From NCBI GenBank assembly GCA_964555685.1, contig CAZKTO010000065.1, positions 1-17,783 of the forward strand: a stretch of DNA of 17,783 nt, read 5' to 3'. This document shows positions 14,480 to 17,783 of this stretch, one piece after another. Numbering within the stretch: position 1 is the stretch's first letter; every line of letters begins with the position of its first letter. The notes beneath the pieces were generated by a model. It was not told where the DNA came from. It did not search any database and saw only the letters and a program-made list of their open reading frames with translations. The stretch is from CAZKTO01 sp964555685. GTDB lineage: Bacteria; Chloroflexota; Dehalococcoidia; SHYB01. The position numbers and the translations under genes are program-made.

Positions 14480-16177
14480 CTACGCCGCCGGGGCCAGGTC
14501 CAGCACGTTCAGTCGCAGCGTCTCGCGCCCGTCCCACCGGTCGATGGCGAGGGTGAAGACGATATCGACGTGGCTCGGGACGGGACGGGGCAGCTCCGGG
14601 GCGTTGAAGGCGACGGCCGTCCAGGTGACGGACCCCTCGCGGACCTTCAGGCGCAGGTGACGCCCATCGGCCCCCATGGCGCGGGCGTCGAGGACTTCAA
14701 CGCGCCGGGCGACGAAGGTGGGGGTGGCGTTGCCGATGCCGAAGGGCGCCAGATCGCGCATGGCGCGAATCGCGGCGCCGTCGATGCGGCCCAGGGGTAT
14801 CTCGGCGTCGATGACGATGCGCGGGCGCAGGTCGGCCCCCGCCAGGGCCTCGCGGGCGATGGCCCCGAGCCTCCGATCCAACTCCGGGAGGCGCTCCGTC
14901 GGTATCGTGAAGCCGGCCGCCTGAGCGTGGCCGCCGTAGCGGGTGAAGAGGCCGTCGCAGCGCCGCAGCGCCTCGATGATGTTGAACTCCGGGATGCTCC
15001 GGCAGCTCCCCCGCGTCTCCACCGGCCCGATCTGGCAGACCACCGACGGCCGGTAGTGCTCCTCGGTGAGCTTGCCGGCGGCGAGGCCCAGGACGCCGGG
15101 CGGGAACGAGGGGTCGCCCAGGAAGATGAGCGGGAGTTCGCCCGGTGACGCCTTCAGCCGTTCCTGGACCGCCGCGAGGGTCTCGGCGGTCTGCCGCCGC
15201 CGCTCCACGTTGGCGGCGTTGACCTGCTCGGCGAGGGCGCGGGCCTCGTCCGCGGAGGGGGCCGTCAGGAGACGGAAGCTGGCGCTGGCGTGGTCCATGC
15301 GGCCGGGCGCGTTGATGCGGGGTCCCAGGGCGAAGCTGATCGCCTCGGTGTCGACGTGGCCGGGCTCCAGGCCCGCCACCGCCAGGAGCGCACGCAGGCC
15401 CGGCCGCTGCGTGCGGTTGAGCTGTTCGAGCCCCTCGCGGACGAGGGCGCGGTTCACGCCCTCCATGGGCGAGAGGTCGGCCACGGTCCCCAGGGCCACG
15501 AACTCGAGGAGGGAGCGGTCCGCCGGCCGGCCCGCGGCCAGGCCAAGAGCCTCGGCGACGGTGAAGGCGACGCCCACCGCGGAGAGGGGCTTCCATGCGT
15601 CCGGGGCGCCGGGCAGCTTGGGATCGACCACGGCGGCGGCGCCCGGCAGAACGGCCGGCGGCGTGTGGTGGTCCGTGACGACGACATCGACACCAAGCTC
15701 GGCGGCGGCGGCGACCTCGGCGGCGTTGGTGACGCCGCAGTCGGCGGTGACGATGAGGCCCGCGCCCAAGCCCCGCAGCTCGCGGATCGCGGCCACGTTC
15801 AGGCCGTGCCCTTCTGTCACACGATCGGGGATGTAGGCGACGAGCCGGGCGCCGGCCCCGGTGAAGGCCTCCCACAGGAGCGCCGAGGCCGTCACGCCGT
15901 CGGCATCAAAGTCGCCGTAGACGGCGATGGTCTCGCCCGACCGGATGGCGCGCAGGATGCGGCTGACGGCGGCCTCGGCGCCGGGGAGGGGAGCGGCATC
16001 GGCCCCCGACGTGCCGGGGCGCCGCGGGTCGAGGAAGGCCTCGGCCTGGGCGGCGCTCCGCACGCCGCGATTGGAGAGGAGCTGGGCCATGAGCGGCGGG
16101 TAGGCGCCCAGGGCGCGGAGGGCCTCCGGCGGCGCCGGCGGCAGGACCCGCCAGATGCGGCGAGGGCCCGACGGCAT
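14480..16177 (-). CDS. recJ: Single-stranded-DNA-specific exonuclease RecJ
   Basis: 5'-3' single-strand DNA exonuclease of recombination and mismatch repair; 565 residues, typical for the family. The DHH-domain metal and catalytic motifs are intact: YGDFDADG (about 87-94), TADCG (about 144-148), VVTDHH (about 166-171) and GTVADLSPM. The region GPRINAPGRM and the DHHA1 motif GGHAQAAGF follow, then a C-terminal OB-like domain (about 450-565) ending LNVLDLAPAA. ATG 16177 is chosen because AGGAGG lies six bases upstream. The frame is open 28 codons further, but that extension is translated REP-like repeat. fabF lies 156 bp upstream on the same strand. Confidence 0.96.
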   Translation of the reverse strand: MPSGPRRIWRVLPPAPPEALRALGAYPPLMAQLLSNRGVRSAAQAEAFLDPRRPGTSGADAAPLPGAEAAVSRILRAIRSGETIAVYGDFDADGVTASALLWEAFTGAGARLVAYIPDRVTEGHGLNVAAIRELRGLGAGLIVTADCGVTNAAEVAAAAELGVDVVVTDHHTPPAVLPGAAAVVDPKLPGAPDAWKPLSAVGVAFTVAEALGLAAGRPADRSLLEFVALGTVADLSPMEGVNRALVREGLEQLNRTQRPGLRALLAVAGLEPGHVDTEAISFALGPRINAPGRMDHASASFRLLTAPSADEARALAEQVNAANVERRRQTAETLAAVQERLKASPGELPLIFLGDPSFPPGVLGLAAGKLTEEHYRPSVVCQIGPVETRGSCRSIPEFNIIEALRRCDGLFTRYGGHAQAAGFTIPTERLPELDRRLGAIAREALAGADLRPRIVIDAEIPLGRIDGAAIRAMRDLAPFGIGNATPTFVARRVEVLDARAMGADGRHLRLKVREGSVTWTAVAFNAPELPRPVPSHVDIVFTLAIDRWDGRETLRLNVLDLAPAA

Positions 16178-16190
16178 GGACGTCCTCCTG

Positions 16191-16310
16191 GTTGCTTCGC
16201 GGCTCGCAATGACGGCTTCACCCGCAGGCGAAGGCGCTGCGACCGCCACGCTTCCCGCCACGCGGAGTTTACCCTGAGTTCTCCGAAGGGCTCGCGGCTT
16301 CGGCTCAGGG
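16191..16310. repeat. Two REP-type repeat fragments between fabF and recJ
   Basis: GTTGCTTCGCGGCTCGCAATGACGG (16191-16215, in pieces) is of the CGTCATTGCGAG/GAAGCAA type seen dispersed in many GC-rich genomes. A strong hairpin follows: CCCTGAG/CTCAGGG (16272-16278 and 16304-16310) around CCGAAG/CTTCGG (16283-16288 and 16298-16303), the CCCTGAG-CGAAGGG-CTCAGGG repeat class. They occupy most of the gap and may separate fabF and recJ transcription. Confidence 0.6.
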
Positions 16311-16333
16311 CGCGGCTTCGGCTCCCGCCCGCG

Positions 16334-17581
16334 CTAACTCTCGAGCCGGCGAAAGACGAGGCAGGAGTTGTGCCCGCCGAAGCCGAAGGAGTTGGAGAGG
16401 GTGACGTTCACCCGGCCCCGGCGCGGCACGTGGGGCGTATAGTCCAGATCGCAGTCGGGGTCGGGGTTCTCGAGGTTGATGGTGGGCGGGCAGACGCTCT
16501 CGCGGATGGCGAGGACGGAGAAGACGGCCTCCACGGCGCCCGCGGCGCCGATGAGGTGGCCCGTCATGGACTTGGTGGAGCTGATGGGGATCTTGTAGGC
16601 CTCGGGGCCGAAGACGCTCTTCATGGCCATGGTCTCGAACTTATCGTTGAGAGGGGTGGAGGTGCCGTGGGCGTTGATGTAGTCGACGTCCTTGGGCTGG
16701 AGGCCGGCCTTGCGGAGCGCGACGCGCATGGCGCGGGCGCCGCCCTCGCCGCCCTCGGCGGGCTGGGTGATGTGGTAGGCGTCGGCGGTGGCGCCGTAGC
16801 CGGCCAGCTCGGCCAGGATGGGAGCGCCGCGCGCGCGGGCGGAGTCCAGCTCTTCCAGGACGAGGGCCGCGGCCCCCTCGCCGATGACGAAGCCGTCGCG
16901 CTGGGCATCGAAGGGGCGGGAGGCCTTCTGGGGCTCGGCGTTGCGTTTGGAGAGGGCGCCGGCCGAGGAGAAGCCAGCCACGCTGATGGGGACGACGCAG
17001 GCCTCCGAGCCGCCGGCGACCATGGCCTGCGCCTCGCCCCGGCGGATGATCTCGGCGGCCTCGCCGATGGCGTCGGCGCCGCTGGAGCAGGCCGAGACGG
17101 TGCAGAAGTTGGGGCCCTTGGCGCCCAGGCGGATGGAGAGGTGCCCCGAGGCCATATCGGCGATCATCATGGGAACGAGGAAGGGGCTGATGCGGCTCGG
17201 ACCGCGCTCGTGGAGCACCTTGAACTGCTCGGAGAGGGTGCCGATGCCTCCGATGCCGCTGCCCATGATGACGCCCACCTGCTCGGCGTTGGAGGCATCG
17301 ATCTTGAGGCCCGATTGCGCCACGGCCTCCATGCCCGCAGCCGTGGCGAAGTGGACGAAGCGATCGGTCCGGCGGGCCTCCTTGCGGTCCATGCAGGCGA
17401 GGGGATCGAAGCCCTTGACCTCGGCGGCGATCTTGGTCTCAAACGGCTCGGCGTCGAAGGCGGAGATGCGGTCGACGCCTGACCTGCCGGCGAGGAGGGC
17501 CTGCCAGGTGGATGCCACGTTCAGCCCCAGGGGCGTGATGGCCCCCAGACCGGTGATGACGACTCGGCGAGGCTGGGTCAC
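16334..17581 (-). CDS. fabF: Beta-ketoacyl-ACP synthase II FabF
   Basis: Condensing enzyme that elongates acyl-ACP with malonyl-ACP in type II fatty acid synthesis, in the cytoplasm. With GTG 17581 as start the protein has 415 residues, close to the usual 410-413, and begins VTQPRRVVITGLGAITPLG. The catalytic residues are present: C165 in TVSACSSGAD, H305 in NAHGTSTPLND, K337 and H342 in TKSMTGHLIGAAG; the glycine-rich end SNSFGFGGHN is intact. The frame is open 35 codons further upstream to an ATG, but those residues are basic, low complexity and lack homology. AAGGA lies about 12 bases before the GTG, a loose spacing. The usual neighbour acpP is not in the window; recJ follows downstream. 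Confidence 0.96.
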   Translation of the reverse strand: MTQPRRVVITGLGAITPLGLNVASTWQALLAGRSGVDRISAFDAEPFETKIAAEVKGFDPLACMDRKEARRTDRFVHFATAAGMEAVAQSGLKIDASNAEQVGVIMGSGIGGIGTLSEQFKVLHERGPSRISPFLVPMMIADMASGHLSIRLGAKGPNFCTVSACSSGADAIGEAAEIIRRGEAQAMVAGGSEACVVPISVAGFSSAGALSKRNAEPQKASRPFDAQRDGFVIGEGAAALVLEELDSARARGAPILAELAGYGATADAYHITQPAEGGEGGARAMRVALRKAGLQPKDVDYINAHGTSTPLNDKFETMAMKSVFGPEAYKIPISSTKSMTGHLIGAAGAVEAVFSVLAIRESVCPPTINLENPDPDCDLDYTPHVPRRGRVNVTLSNSFGFGGHNSCLVFRRLES

Positions 17582-17737
17582 GGCGCCGGCTCTTCCTTGA
17601 GGTTGTCTTCCTGCGGCCTGACTGGACTGGCGCCGTGCGGCTTTGGCGGTGGCCTTGGTCGGCGGCCTGAAAAGCCCCGAAAGCATACCATGACGGGCGG
17701 GCCTCCCGGAAGGGCGCGGGCCGGCCCTCCAGGGTCG

Positions 17738-17783
17738 TTCGGTTGTCCTGGGAACCCTTTCTTGACAGAAAGGTGTTCCCAGA
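17738..17783. repeat. Second copy of the TTCGGTTGTCC hairpin repeat, cut by window end
   Basis: TTCGGTTGTCCTGGGAACCC matches 10767-10786 at 18 of 20 positions. It opens a hairpin, TGGGAACCCTTTC / GAAAGGTGTTCCCA with one bulged base (17749-17781). The stem sequence differs from the first copy while the flank is conserved. It lies upstream of fabF, about 160 bp from its start. Confidence 0.5.

Noticed and set aside
15290..17482. A 730-codon plus-strand open frame opposite recJ and fabF
   Set aside because: It mirrors two well conserved genes in very GC-rich DNA, and its translation is repetitive Gly/Ala/Asp without motifs.

Overview
The window is chromosomal DNA from an uncultured, GC-rich bacterium, probably a metagenome assembly because dnaK contains a run of Ns. 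Lipoprotein signal peptides with a bacterial lipobox, an HspR-type repressor next to dnaK, RskA-like and small zinc-ribbon proteins, and palindromic GC-rich intergenic repeats suggest Chloroflexota (Dehalococcoidia-like). This placement is inference: there is no rRNA or other decisive marker. About 15 genes are supported. I see no tRNA, rRNA, CRISPR array or intact insertion sequence.

Layout. (1) 1-2522, plus strand: the 3' part of a large protein with a zinc-dependent phospholipase C-like domain, of visibly lower GC than the right half. (2) 2523-3017: non-coding or decayed DNA with a recombinase helix-turn-helix remnant and a 169-bp MITE-like element with 13-bp terminal inverted repeats. (3) 3018-6332, minus strand, transcribed right to left: hspR, dnaK, an 86-residue unknown protein, then a peroxiredoxin-like gene with an in-frame UGA exactly at the first position of its redox motif (U-P-N-C). 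This last gene is best read as an unannotated selenoprotein. (4) 6669-9442, minus strand: an OmpR-type response regulator, a histidine kinase overlapping it by 4 bp, and a lipoprotein that fuses a CopC-like domain to a plastocyanin-like copper domain; together a candidate copper or redox-sensing operon. (5) 9612-10526, minus strand: a lipoprotein with two RskA-like (anti-sigma-K C-terminal) repeats, with a tandem 7-bp direct repeat at 11-bp period in its promoter, the layout expected for an OmpR/PhoB-type regulator. (6) 10527-11088: a dense regulatory intergenic region with a terminator-like hairpin, a 20-bp palindrome, two plus-strand promoters and a TTGAAC operator-like array. (7) 11089-14468, plus strand, high GC: a zinc-ribbon protein, an MgtE magnesium transporter, then a CcdA-TlpA pair for thiol redox transfer across the membrane. 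(8) 14480-17581, minus strand: fabF followed by recJ, separated by REP-like repeats.

Redox and metal handling recurs: Sec-peroxiredoxin with the DnaK/HspR stress genes, cupredoxin/CopC with a two-component system, and CcdA-TlpA. The strongest candidate for something overlooked is the selenocysteine peroxiredoxin-like gene, which standard gene callers would truncate at the UGA.
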